From Prochlorococcus sp. MIT 1300 (GTDB lineage: Bacteria > Cyanobacteriota > Cyanobacteriia > PCC-6307 > Cyanobiaceae), in NCBI RefSeq assembly GCF_034092375.1, contig NZ_CP139302.1, forward strand, positions 124,001 to 188,000: 64,000 bases of DNA, given 5' to 3'. Positions 54,760 through 62,326 of the stretch are shown piece by piece (the first letter of the stretch is position 1; every line of letters starts with the position of its first letter). The notes under the pieces were generated by a model, which was not told where the DNA came from, searched no databases, and worked only from the letters and a program-made list of their open reading frames with translations. The position numbers were made by a program, and so were the translations under genes.

Positions 54760-55290
54760 ATGAGAAGTCGACTATTAATCCCTTTTAGCCTTCTTTCTGT
54801 TGCCTGGATACAAGAGTTTGTAGATCAGCTTTTTTTTGCCGGGAAGTGGAACTTACCACTTATTCCAAGGTTTTCATGGTGGGGGCTTTTTACAGCTCCG
54901 TTTAGTCACGCAGATTACGGACATTTAATTTCAAACACTTTAGCTTTTTTACCTTTAAGTTTTCTAGTTTTATCAAGAGGCTTTAAAGACTATATAGCAG
55001 TTTGGATTGGGGTAATTATTATGGAAATTCCATTATGGCTTTTTTGGACAAATTCTTTTCATGGCCTCTCCGGAGTGATTTTTGGAATGGTTGGATATTT
55101 ACTTTTGATTGGCATCTTGGAACGAAGTATTAGAACATTATTCTTATCCACACTTTGTTTTTGTCTTTTTGGTAATAACTTGCTTTCTTTGATACCTTTC
55201 TTTTCACCCTCAGGAGTAAGTTGGGAAGGCCACTTCTTTGGATTTCTTGGTGGACTAGGCTCGGCTTGGATAGTAAGAGGTAGGCATTAA
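54760..55290 (+). CDS. Rhomboid-family intramembrane serine protease
   Basis: The protein has about six hydrophobic segments in 176 aa. HLISNTLAFLPL gives the conserved H..N motif (about residue 52), HGLSGVIFGMVGYLL the catalytic Ser in GxSG (about residue 105), and WEGHFFGFLGG the catalytic His (about 160). The set defines an active-type rhomboid. Substrates are unknown. The ATG at 54760 is preferred; a GTG directly before it is also possible. It converges on nth. Confidence 0.82.
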   Translation: MRSRLLIPFSLLSVAWIQEFVDQLFFAGKWNLPLIPRFSWWGLFTAPFSHADYGHLISNTLAFLPLSFLVLSRGFKDYIAVWIGVIIMEIPLWLFWTNSFHGLSGVIFGMVGYLLLIGILERSIRTLFLSTLCFCLFGNNLLSLIPFFSPSGVSWEGHFFGFLGGLGSAWIVRGRH

Positions 55291-55331
55291 GTTTTTAATT
55301 TTTATCTCTTAACTTCTATTGTTTCTAACTA

Positions 55332-55985
55332 TTAGGGCTTAAGAACTTTGACCGGAAAACGCCTTTTTGGATACAATCTTCTGCATAGAGCACATCTCAT
55401 ACCATTACAACCTCTTGCTGTGCAGTATTCACGTCCATAGAAGATGATTTGAAGGTGTAACTTGTTCCATGATTCAATTGGAAATATCCGCTTTAAATCT
55501 CTTTCTGTCTGTTTGACGTTTGACCCATTAGTCAGACCCCACCTTTGCGCTAGCCTATGAATATGTGTATCAACTGGAAAGGTTGGGACCCCAAATGCTT
55601 GTGCCAAGACAACACTTGCTGTCTTATGGCCTACCCCTGGTAATAGTTCTAACTCTTTAAAAGTTTTTGGTACTTCACCTCCGAACTTATCTACAATTAA
55701 ATTAGATAGTTTAAATATATGTTTTGCTTTTTGCCGTGCAAGGCCTAGGTGTTTGATTGACTTATAGATTTGATCCTCCCCAAGTTCAATCATTTTGCTA
55801 GCGGTATCTGCCAAATGAAATAGACCGGGGGTTACTTCATTTACTTTCTTGTCCGTACACTGGGCACTTAGTAATACTGCTATTAGTAAAGTAAAAGTAT
55901 CCTTATGGTCTAGTGGAATAGGTGGGTTTGGGTAGAGGGACTCAAGCTCTTGCCGAATTATTTCCGCACGCTTGTTTAATCTCAC
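55332..55985 (-). CDS. nth: Endonuclease III
   Basis: Base-excision-repair glycosylase/AP lyase for oxidised pyrimidines. The helix-hairpin-helix ELLPGVGHKTASVVLAQAFG includes the catalytic Lys, and FPVDTHIHRLAQRWG the catalytic Asp. The C-terminal cluster Cys are spaced C-x4-C-x4-C-x2-C (EYCTARGCNGMRCALCRRL) instead of the usual C-x6-C-x2-C-x5-C, so the 4Fe-4S ligation is unusual but four Cys remain. Length 217 aa. The start is a GTG. Confidence 0.93.
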   Translation of the reverse strand: MRLNKRAEIIRQELESLYPNPPIPLDHKDTFTLLIAVLLSAQCTDKKVNEVTPGLFHLADTASKMIELGEDQIYKSIKHLGLARQKAKHIFKLSNLIVDKFGGEVPKTFKELELLPGVGHKTASVVLAQAFGVPTFPVDTHIHRLAQRWGLTNGSNVKQTERDLKRIFPIESWNKLHLQIIFYGREYCTARGCNGMRCALCRRLYPKRRFPVKVLKP

Positions 55986-56423
55986 TATTTCTATTTTCGT
56001 TTAGTGACATCCTTTCATACTCTTAGAAGCTCTGGTAAAAAGTTGAATTCCTTGTAATAGGTCATTCCCACAGGACACTAGGCTTGCCTTGCTTGCTAAC
56101 TGCTCCCGTAAATACTTGTTGAATTCATTTCAACAGGTCAGAATTATCCTGTTGGCCACGCATTGCCATAAGGGACTTGCTGCAAATAAATCACACCTTA
56201 GTGTATCTTTTGTCACATTCTCGTATGGATGATATGTATAAATCAAATACTACCTTTGACTAGTCCTAGATTCCTAAACATTGCTTCTTGTAGATTTACC
56301 ACACCAATGTCGCATAGAACCATTTGCAAAACTGATGATTGTTTTTGCACTTTCTTTAGATCAGTTCACTTGGGCTTAGCGGCGATTGATCTTCGAACAC
56401 CATTTGATTGAGATCCAATAAAG
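55986..56423. other. 438-base gap with no convincing gene
   Basis: This gap separates divergent nth and the ABC ATPase. It contains a minus-strand 42-codon frame at 56001-56129 without a start codon, whose reading (LASKASLVSCGNDLLQGIQL) looks protein-like, and three pairing segments at 56117-56154. Promoters for both neighbours must lie here, but none could be identified with confidence. Confidence 0.35.
56117..56154. repeat. Overlapping inverted repeats in the nth-ABC gap
   Basis: TGTTGAA at 56117-56123 pairs with TTCAACA at 56129-56135; CAACAGG at 56131-56137 also pairs with CCTGTTG at 56148-56154. The middle segment can therefore join either partner, but not both at once. This repeats the arrangement seen in the spacer after recG. 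Confidence 0.6.
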
Positions 56424-57479
56424 GTGACTTTTAGCCATGTAAAAATTGAAAATCTTTGGCACCGCTACAAAAAGAGCGCCAGAGATGTTTGGTCTCTTAA
56501 GGGTGTGGACCTAGATCTGCATCATGGTGAATTGGTTGGTTTATTAGGCCCCTCTGGATGCGGAAAAACTACTCTTCTTAGATTGATTGCAGGTTTTGAA
56601 CAGCCATATAAAGGGACAATTTCAATTAATGGAAATATTGTGGCTAGCCCAACTCACATACTTCCTGCAGAAAGACGGGCTGTGGGTATGGTTTTCCAGG
56701 ATTATGCTCTCTTCCCTCATTTGGATGCCTGGAGCAATGTTTGTTTCGGTCTTCGTAAGGGACAAGACATAAGCAGGCCTCGCTGGTTGATGGAATTACT
56801 CGGCTTGGAAGGACTAATGAATCGATATCCTCATGAACTTTCAGGAGGACAAAGACAGAGATTGGCTTTAGCGAGGGCTTTGGCGCCAGGATCATCCCTT
56901 GTTTTATTAGATGAACCCTTCTCTAATCTTGATGTTGAGGTTCGACTTCGCTTAAGAAGTGAGCTTTCGAAAGTTTTACAAACCTGTGGTGCAAGCGGCC
57001 TTTTGGTTACCCATGACCCTCAGGAAGCTTTAGCAATTTGTGATCGTGTAGCAGTATTAAAGTCAGGACAATTGCACCAATGCTCAGCACCATGTGATTT
57101 AGTTCATCAACCTGCAACTCCATTCGTTGGAAGGTTTGTTCTTCAACGTAATGTTCTTCCTGTGGATGTCAGTCATGATCAGTTAAATACACCTTTGGGT
57201 CCAATTCCTAGCTCACAGAATAATATCCATGTAACTGAGCTAATGATTGATGAAATGTCTATTCAAATAACACACGATCCAGAAGGAGAAGGCTTAGTCC
57301 AAGGGCGTGAGTTTTTAGGTAGTTATTGGTTGTTAAGAGTAGAGCTTGGAAGTTATACTCTCAGAATTAGACAGCCATTGGATAATCCTTTAAAAGTTGG
57401 AGATAGATGTTTGGTTAACTTTAAGGAAGGACAAAATGGAATTCTTTTCCCTGGATCAGTGCCATGCTTATTAGCTTAG
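56424..57479 (+). CDS. ABC transporter ATP-binding protein, ferric-iron (FutC/FbpC) type
   Basis: Cytosolic ATPase for import, probably of Fe(III). It has Walker A GPSGCGKTT (residues 42-50), signature LSGGQRQRLALARAL (about 136) and Walker B VLLDEPFSNLDVEVRLRL. About 100 residues of TOBE-like regulatory domain end the 351-aa protein. The start is a GTG at 56424. No permease or binding-protein gene is adjacent, so partners are elsewhere. Iron as substrate is inferred from the sequence type and the adjacent ferritin and Fur-box region. Confidence 0.8.
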   Translation: MTFSHVKIENLWHRYKKSARDVWSLKGVDLDLHHGELVGLLGPSGCGKTTLLRLIAGFEQPYKGTISINGNIVASPTHILPAERRAVGMVFQDYALFPHLDAWSNVCFGLRKGQDISRPRWLMELLGLEGLMNRYPHELSGGQRQRLALARALAPGSSLVLLDEPFSNLDVEVRLRLRSELSKVLQTCGASGLLVTHDPQEALAICDRVAVLKSGQLHQCSAPCDLVHQPATPFVGRFVLQRNVLPVDVSHDQLNTPLGPIPSSQNNIHVTELMIDEMSIQITHDPEGEGLVQGREFLGSYWLLRVELGSYTLRIRQPLDNPLKVGDRCLVNFKEGQNGILFPGSVPCLLA

Positions 57480-57584
57480 AGTACTTATATACTTAAATTA
57501 ATCTATATTTACCTTATTAGTAAAATAACTCTTATACTTATTTTAAATATATTGACCCCTTAAATATTTCCAAACTCTATTTGG

Positions 57585-57719
57585 TTAATTGTTCCCACAT
57601 TGACATTTACCACCTTTCCATTTTGAACACTTTTTCTTTTTACAACCCTTTTTTTTTGATTTTTTTCTAGAACGACTGTCTGGGAAGTCGTCTAATGATT
57701 TCCCTATGGGTTGCCCCAT
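57585..57719 (-). CDS. Predicted 44-aa Lys/Cys-rich microprotein behind a Fur-like box
   Basis: An ATG frame reads MGQPIGKSLDDFPDSRSRKK, then SKKKGCKKKKCSKWKGGKCQ and CGNN. It has four Cys (CKKKKC and CQC) in a strongly basic background, resembling a small metal-binding or nucleic-acid-binding peptide; nothing is known. The frame lies in an otherwise empty gap between the ABC ATPase and ferritin, reading toward the ATPase. A consensus TATAAT and a Fur-box-like element lie directly upstream. The start codon is in a small hairpin (57706-57719), and there is no clear ribosome site. Confidence 0.55.
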   Translation of the reverse strand: MGQPIGKSLDDFPDSRSRKKSKKKGCKKKKCSKWKGGKCQCGNN

Positions 57720-57743
57720 GTCTTAATACGGCTTGCCGCAGCT

Positions 57744-57765
57744 GATAGTGATTCTCATTATTATA
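57744..57765 (-). promoter_or_regulatory. Fur-box-like operator overlapping a TATAAT promoter
   Basis: GATAGTGATTCTCATTATT at 57744-57762 matches the classical 19-base Fur box GATAATGATAATCATTATC at 15 positions. Overlapping it, TATAAT reads on the minus strand at 57765-57760, a perfect -10 box whose start point would fall inside the Fur box. The microprotein begins 41 bases downstream. Ferritin on the other strand starts 137 bases away, so control of both is possible but the microprotein is the better fit. Confidence 0.65.
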
Positions 57766-57898
57766 TCCCTTCCTCTTTCGGGATTCGCAAAGGTTTATTT
57801 ATTTAAAAAACCTTGTATCATTAGTCACGTACGATCATCCAAAGACATAGAACTTACGTTTCTTCTTCACCCCTCTAGCAGTTTCCCCTTTGACAATT

Positions 57899-58477
57899 AT
57901 GACTGCATCAACTAGTGAATTCAAAGTCAAAACTCCTTTAGGCCCATCTGGGAGAGCTATGGCTCAGCCTATGGACCCATCGTTAGTGGAGGCTTTTCAA
58001 CTGCATGTGACTATGGAAAGAAATGCAAGTGCGGCTTATTTAGCAATGGCAATATGGTTGGGTGAAAGAGAGTTGCGTGGGTTTTCTCAGTTTTTTAAGA
58101 ATGAGTCAACAAGTGAACAAGATCATGCCTGTAAGTTTGCTGATTATTTGATTTCCCGGGGTCAGAAAGTTCTACTGCAGGACATACCATCTCCTCGTCA
58201 GGACTGGAGTTCTGTCGAGGAGATCATATCAGCTTCATTCCAGATGGAAGCAGAAGTAACAACCTCTCTCCATAACTTATATAACTTGGCAGAAAGATCA
58301 TCAGATATGCGTACAACCGTTTTCTTAGACCCTACAATTGATGTTCAGGTTTCCGCTGAAGATGAATTCGCTCATCTTTTAGGAAGGGTCCGTTTTGCGG
58401 ACAATCAACCTTCAGCGATGTTAATCCTCGATAGTGAGTTGACAAATGGTCAACATACACGCTTTAAACTTGCCTAG
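57899..58477 (+). CDS. Ferritin with altered iron-site residues
   Basis: Four-helix-bundle ferritin of 192 aa with a 30-residue N-terminal extension. Helix A has HVTMERNASAAYLAMAIWL (Glu40), helix B TSEQDHACKF supplies ExxH (Glu73, His76), and helix C QMEAEVTTSLHNLYNLAE a further Glu. In helix D the canonical EQxxE becomes VQVSA (FLDPTIDVQVSAEDEF), so two Glu of the second iron site are missing. It may store iron poorly, or form mixed shells with the second ferritin. The ATG at 57899 is chosen over a TTG three codons earlier. Confidence 0.85.
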   Translation: MTASTSEFKVKTPLGPSGRAMAQPMDPSLVEAFQLHVTMERNASAAYLAMAIWLGERELRGFSQFFKNESTSEQDHACKFADYLISRGQKVLLQDIPSPRQDWSSVEEIISASFQMEAEVTTSLHNLYNLAERSSDMRTTVFLDPTIDVQVSAEDEFAHLLGRVRFADNQPSAMLILDSELTNGQHTRFKLA

Positions 58478-58540
58478 AATAATTAAAAGTAGACTTATTA
58501 AATAGAATTTTTGTTTTTGATAAAATTAGACCCTCGTTAA

Positions 58541-58837
58541 TTAGGTTAGAGCTAAAGATCTTTTACTAATTTCAATCAAAAACAAAATTGACAGATCATT
58601 TTGCTTGATTAATCGTTTGCATTGTAATGCTGTATGAAGTATTTCAGATTTTCTTTGGTTAAGGCCTTTTAGTTCAATATTTAACCTTTTTAATAGCTCT
58701 TTATTAGTAGAAGAACTAATTGCATTTATTAGGTAGTAACATCTATTATTTGAGTCATCAATTTCTTTACATAGGCTGCCTATAAGAGATTCTGAGAACA
58801 GGGATGCAATATCCCTTTGTTTCATTAATTTATCCAT
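58541..58837 (-). CDS. Small helical protein of unknown function after the CRP-type regulator
   Basis: A 98-aa, entirely helical protein. Its ATG directly follows the TAA of the CRP-family gene, so the two must be co-transcribed and probably translationally coupled. Patterns such as LKRLNIELKGLNQRKSEIL and QCKRLIKQNDLSILFLIEI suggest an amphipathic bundle. The neighbourhood (regulator, two ferritins) suggests iron or stress control. I do not recognise a family. Confidence 0.6.
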   Translation of the reverse strand: MDKLMKQRDIASLFSESLIGSLCKEIDDSNNRCYYLINAISSSTNKELLKRLNIELKGLNQRKSEILHTALQCKRLIKQNDLSILFLIEISKRSLALT

Positions 58838-59431
58838 TTAGGCTGCAAGAGGGGCTGTCTCTATTAGTACAGGAGCTAAACGGAGTATGGGTTCTCCCGC
58901 AGGGACGTTTAGAAGGTCTGCTGATCGAAGGCGTGAAATCAGCCTTGTGGATGTAACTCTTGTGGAGCCAATTAATTCTCCAATTCGCTCATGGGTAAGG
59001 CGAAATGGCAGATCACACCAGTCACCACAACGCCTCCCTAACCTATTTACCAACAGAGCAAGTAATGCTTGTAGGCGTTGTTCTGCACTGCCTAGGTGTC
59101 TAATCCTCAAAAGCTGAAGGGTCCATTCATTGACTGCATCAAAACCAGTTGAACTAGTGGATTCATTTTGTGTTTTGAAACAGAGAGGGGTAAGTGCTTC
59201 AACGCAAACACCTTCACTACATAGGCGATCAGCACGTATCTGATCGCCTTTTTGAAGAAAGGCAAGAGTCATTCCTTCAGTTTCTTCACAAGGGCAATAG
59301 ACCCTTGCGACGCCTTCAATAACTTCGATACAGGATTCTCCAAGACGAGAGGAAGGATCTATAAGTATTGATTGTCCAGTAGGCATCCGCACTGCAGCCA
59401 GTGAGTCTTCGGATGAATAGGTGAAGCCCAT
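58838..59431 (-). CDS. CRP/FNR-family transcriptional regulator with a degenerate effector domain
   Basis: A 197-aa regulator. The N-terminal cyclic-nucleotide-binding-like beta roll (about residues 10-85) lacks a recognisable phosphate-binding cassette. The C-terminal Crp-type helix-turn-helix is LTHERIGELIGSTRVTSTRL, followed by ISRLRSADLLNVP. Several Cys (YCPCEE, LCSEGVC, LCFKT, RRCGDWCDL) could sense redox or metal, but do not form an FNR-like set. It lies between two ferritins and has two operator-like repeats upstream. An iron or oxidative-stress role is inferred. Confidence 0.85.
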   Translation of the reverse strand: MGFTYSSEDSLAAVRMPTGQSILIDPSSRLGESCIEVIEGVARVYCPCEETEGMTLAFLQKGDQIRADRLCSEGVCVEALTPLCFKTQNESTSSTGFDAVNEWTLQLLRIRHLGSAEQRLQALLALLVNRLGRRCGDWCDLPFRLTHERIGELIGSTRVTSTRLISRLRSADLLNVPAGEPILRLAPVLIETAPLAA

Positions 59432-59449
59432 CTACTTAAAAGGTGCTTT

Positions 59450-59506
59450 GTTGAGAATTGCTCTCAACCTATAGCAGGACAAACTCTTTTTGCAAGCGAT
59501 TCTCAA
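59450..59506 (-). promoter_or_regulatory. Twin operator-like palindromes upstream of the CRP-type gene
   Basis: Site 1, TTGAGAATTGCTCTCAA at 59451-59467 (arms GTTGAGA/TCTCAAC when extended), and site 2, TTGAGAATCGCTTGCAA read on the minus strand at 59490-59506, agree at 14 of 17 bases. An extended -10 (TGCTATAGG on the minus strand, around 59468-59476) lies between them, so site 1 would cover the transcription start. The core TGAGAATNRCT also occurs in the Fur-like box near 57.75 kb. Confidence 0.6.
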
Positions 59507-59670
59507 TAGCAACTGTCTTGTTGAGACCTTATTTGTATTTAATGCTCGATTTTGTGGCCTTTTGCTCATATTCGCGTTTCAATTGATACAAGTAGAGAGA
59601 GATGGTCAGCAATCGCTCTTGTCTTATTGCGCAGATATTTTTACTTCAAAAGATTTGTGCGCGGCGAAAT

Positions 59671-60186
59671 TTACCCGGCGGGTCCACCCTTCACTGTAGA
59701 AAGCGCTGTTCCATCAAGGAATTGTTGATCCAGCAATAGAAGGGCTGCACTATTTTCTCCAGCAAGACGAAGGCGCTTTCGTACAAATCTTGCTTCAGCT
59801 TCTTCTTGAAGTTGTTCAGCTATAAACCAGTCGAGCATTGCCGTAGCACTTCTTTCTCCGGCTTGTTCGGCTATTGAGTAGATCCTGTTTATAGATGCTG
59901 TAACCGCTTGTTCCATTTCATAAACCTGATCAAATAATGATTGTGTTGATGTCCAACTCCTTTGCGGCGCTTCAACCCCAGGAAGCTCTACTTGTTCGTC
60001 ACAGTCAACAAGATAAGCAATTAGCCGGTCTGCATGTCCATGTTCTTCCTGACTTTTTGTTTGCATATAAGAGGAAAATCCAGCGAGGTCCTTCTCCCTT
60101 AGCCAGATAGACATTGCAAGATAGGTGTGGCTTGCTTGAAACTCGCATGCCAGATGATTGTTTATAGCCTTTGTAAGTTCTTGCAT
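59671..60186 (-). CDS. Ferritin (canonical, bacterial type)
   Basis: A 171-aa iron-storage ferritin forming 24-subunit shells. Helix A has LACEFQASHTYLAMSIWL, helix B SQEEHGHADRLIAYL (ExxH), helix C YEMEQAVTASINRIYSIAEQ, and helix D MLDWFIAEQLQEEAEA with intact EQxxE. All metal ligands are in place, in contrast with the other ferritin 1.8 kb away. It lies upstream of the regulator on the same strand with a 239-base gap that carries operator-like sites for that gene. Confidence 0.92.
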   Translation of the reverse strand: MQELTKAINNHLACEFQASHTYLAMSIWLREKDLAGFSSYMQTKSQEEHGHADRLIAYLVDCDEQVELPGVEAPQRSWTSTQSLFDQVYEMEQAVTASINRIYSIAEQAGERSATAMLDWFIAEQLQEEAEARFVRKRLRLAGENSAALLLLDQQFLDGTALSTVKGGPAG

Positions 60187-60324
60187 GATCGAACCAATCT
60201 ATTGAAATTATAAATTGCAAGCAGCTATATGCGCCGAGTGTGTAAATGACGAATAGATCTACTGTCAAGTTGACTATTCAATGACACAATACGTATATTT
60301 CACAAGACAAATACAAAGAGCTCT

Positions 60325-61065
60325 GTGTTTAGTACTGACGCTATTCGCTTTCTTTTAAACAAGGTAGATTCAACATCCTATCACAAAAACAAAAACAATC
60401 TCCTTGTTATTGTTTTTGGTGTTCTTGGCGACTTTGACAGCATTGAATACGCTACTAAGTTGGTTTCTGTATTACCCAGATTTAAGAGTTTAGGTGTTGA
60501 CTTAATCGGAATTGGAATTGGAAGTACTAAGTCAAGGGAGCTATTTTGTTCCTTCACAGGCTTTCCCAAACACCAACTCTTAATAGAAAGAGATAATACA
60601 TTGCATTGTCAATTAGAGCTTTATGAAGGAGTGAATACACCATTTGGATCCTGGGGAAATATGTTGATTATGTGTGGCGGTTTTGGTTCCCCTGGAACTT
60701 TAAAAGAAGTTTTGCGTGGATACACTGGAGACAGAGATGCTGATCAGTCTATTGCTTCTGATGAGAAAATAAAAATCGGATTTCTGCCTGAACTTAGTGG
60801 GAAATTCTTTGATATGGCTGGGGGAAATGGGTTCCAGAGACCATTTGAGTTGGCTACCTTACGACTAAGGAATATGTTAGAGGTCTTACATCATTGGAAT
60901 GAATATGTTCCTAATATCAACTTCCTGACACAAAGAGGAGGAACCTTTTTATTCGATAGAGATGATCAACTTTTATATTCATATAAGGCTCAAGGCATCC
61001 TTTGTTATTCGGAAACAATGTCAGAACCCTTATCTTTTCTAGATAGGAGCCTAGGAATACTATAG
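60325..61065 (+). CDS. Peroxiredoxin-like (AhpC/TSA antioxidant family) protein
   Basis: A 246-aa thioredoxin-fold protein of the type often annotated in cyanobacteria as AhpC/TSA-like. VIVFGVLGDFDSIEYATKLVSVL (shown in part) and GVDLIGIGIGSTKSRELFCSFTGFP are the fold pattern; the lone Cys in LFCSFTGFP may be the reactive thiol. The C-terminal NINFLTQRGGTFLFDRDDQLLYSY is also family-like. The start is a GTG at 60325. It lies next to the second ferritin, divergently, consistent with oxidative and iron stress, though the reaction is unverified. Confidence 0.7.
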   Translation: MFSTDAIRFLLNKVDSTSYHKNKNNLLVIVFGVLGDFDSIEYATKLVSVLPRFKSLGVDLIGIGIGSTKSRELFCSFTGFPKHQLLIERDNTLHCQLELYEGVNTPFGSWGNMLIMCGGFGSPGTLKEVLRGYTGDRDADQSIASDEKIKIGFLPELSGKFFDMAGGNGFQRPFELATLRLRNMLEVLHHWNEYVPNINFLTQRGGTFLFDRDDQLLYSYKAQGILCYSETMSEPLSFLDRSLGIL

Positions 61066-61204
61066 AACTATTTACAAATTAAAATAAATTTTGTTTCCGA
61101 TATCCCAAAACACTTCTGCTTAGAATTTAAACAAATAACTTTTTATACCCGTTGTTTGGTTGGTTTTAATTAGTATTGATGGATTAGTGAATATCGTTTT
61201 AAGA

Positions 61205-61420
61205 ATGCACCAACGCTGTTACGCCTGTGGCTCTGATCAACTTCGGGCAGACAGAGCTCTGGCAGGGAGACTCGTTTGCATTAGATGTGGGACTCCGCTA
61301 GGTAAGGCTTCAAGGGGAAATGGACTTAGAAATGTTAGAAGTGCTCGATCAGGAAGAAATGTTTTTAAGTTTTGGCTAATAACTTTTTTAAGCATTAGTT
61401 TGATCTTAATTCTGGCCTAA
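61205..61420 (+). CDS. Small zinc-ribbon membrane protein
   Basis: A 71-aa protein with a zinc ribbon, MHQRCYACGSDQLRADRA and LVCIRCGTPLGKASRG (two CxxC pairs), followed by a basic linker and one C-terminal membrane span (FWLITFLSISLILILA). The ATG at 61205 starts the ribbon directly; a GTG or ATG 15 codons earlier lacks similarity. Such small cyanobacterial zinc-ribbon proteins have no known role. It converges on the ABC ATPase gene. Confidence 0.72.
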   Translation: MHQRCYACGSDQLRADRALAGRLVCIRCGTPLGKASRGNGLRNVRSARSGRNVFKFWLITFLSISLILILA

Positions 61421-61458
61421 AGATTTTAAAATAATCAATTGATAATACTATTCAGGGT

Positions 61459-62253
61459 TTAATGATCAGGTAAGACTTGCCAATAGCCATTTGCACTAAC
61501 TACTTTTAAAGGGATATTAAATAATTCGCTTAATTCCTCTGAATTAATTTTTTCCTTTACACTGCCAACATTGTTTACCTTACCTTCTTTCATGAAGACT
61601 ATTTTATTTATTGTTTTTATTACATTATCAATTTGATGAGTTACAATAAGTAGGGTCTTACCGTTTTTTGAGAGTCGATCTAATATTTGTAATAAAGAAT
61701 ACTTTGCAGATAGATCTAGACCACTGGTTGGTTCGTCTAGAACTATTATCTCGGGATCGTGAACCAAAGCTCTTGCTAGTAGAACCCTTTTCTTTTGACC
61801 ATCAGAAAGTTCACCAAAATTTAACTTGCAGAGTTTTGTTAACCTCATACTCTCTATAAGTTCATCTGTTCGTTCCCTTTGGGCTGGTGATGGTATTTGG
61901 TTCTTTCTTATGCCCAAAGATCCATAAAACCCTGAGCTGATTACATCAGGTGTAAGTATTCTCGGGTTCATCCTTTTGTCGATTTCTTGTGATAGAACTC
62001 CTACTCGCTTTCGAAGTTCTGTTAGGTTTATTTCATCACTCCCGAACATCCTGAATATTGTGCTGGATTTTGACACAGGATAAATCTCCCTTCTTATTAA
62101 CCTTATTAAGGTACTTTTTCCAGCTCCATTAGGTCCTAAGACTATCGTTTGCTCACCACGCATTAGGCTTAAACTTATGTCTTTAAATATTCTTTTGCCA
62201 CGATGAAATACCTCTGCGTTTTCAATTTCTAACCAAGGTGATTCTTGAGTCAT
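61459..62253 (-). CDS. Orphan ABC transporter ATP-binding protein
   Basis: A 264-aa ATPase with Walker A GPNGAGKST (about residues 39-47), signature LSDGQKKRVLLARAL (about 150), Walker B IIVLDEPTSGLD and the H-loop VTHQID. The extension after the switch (INSEELSELFNIPLKVVSAN) resembles iron- or molybdate-type subunits such as ModF/YlmA, but this is only similarity in style. No permease gene lies next to it, so a transport substrate cannot be assigned. Its start lies 73 bases downstream of the Trp-rich microprotein stop, so it may sit in the same minus-strand run. Confidence 0.82.
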   Translation of the reverse strand: MTQESPWLEIENAEVFHRGKRIFKDISLSLMRGEQTIVLGPNGAGKSTLIRLIRREIYPVSKSSTIFRMFGSDEINLTELRKRVGVLSQEIDKRMNPRILTPDVISSGFYGSLGIRKNQIPSPAQRERTDELIESMRLTKLCKLNFGELSDGQKKRVLLARALVHDPEIIVLDEPTSGLDLSAKYSLLQILDRLSKNGKTLLIVTHQIDNVIKTINKIVFMKEGKVNNVGSVKEKINSEELSELFNIPLKVVSANGYWQVLPDH

Positions 62254-62326
62254 GAATAACTAGTAAGACTTAAATCAATAGGAGGTAGAATTTATTAGTC
62301 TATTTTATATGTAATAGACGATGGTT

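Noticed and set aside
57733-57915. 60-aa plus-strand frame with a signal-like start ahead of the ferritin gene
   Set aside because: It uses a TTG start, has no family pattern after the hydrophobic start, and overlaps both the Fur-box region's downstream side and the ferritin start.
59490-59699. 69-aa plus-strand frame in the gap between the CRP-type gene and the second ferritin
   Set aside because: It covers the operator-like sites, overlaps the 3' end of the ferritin, and has no coherent protein pattern.
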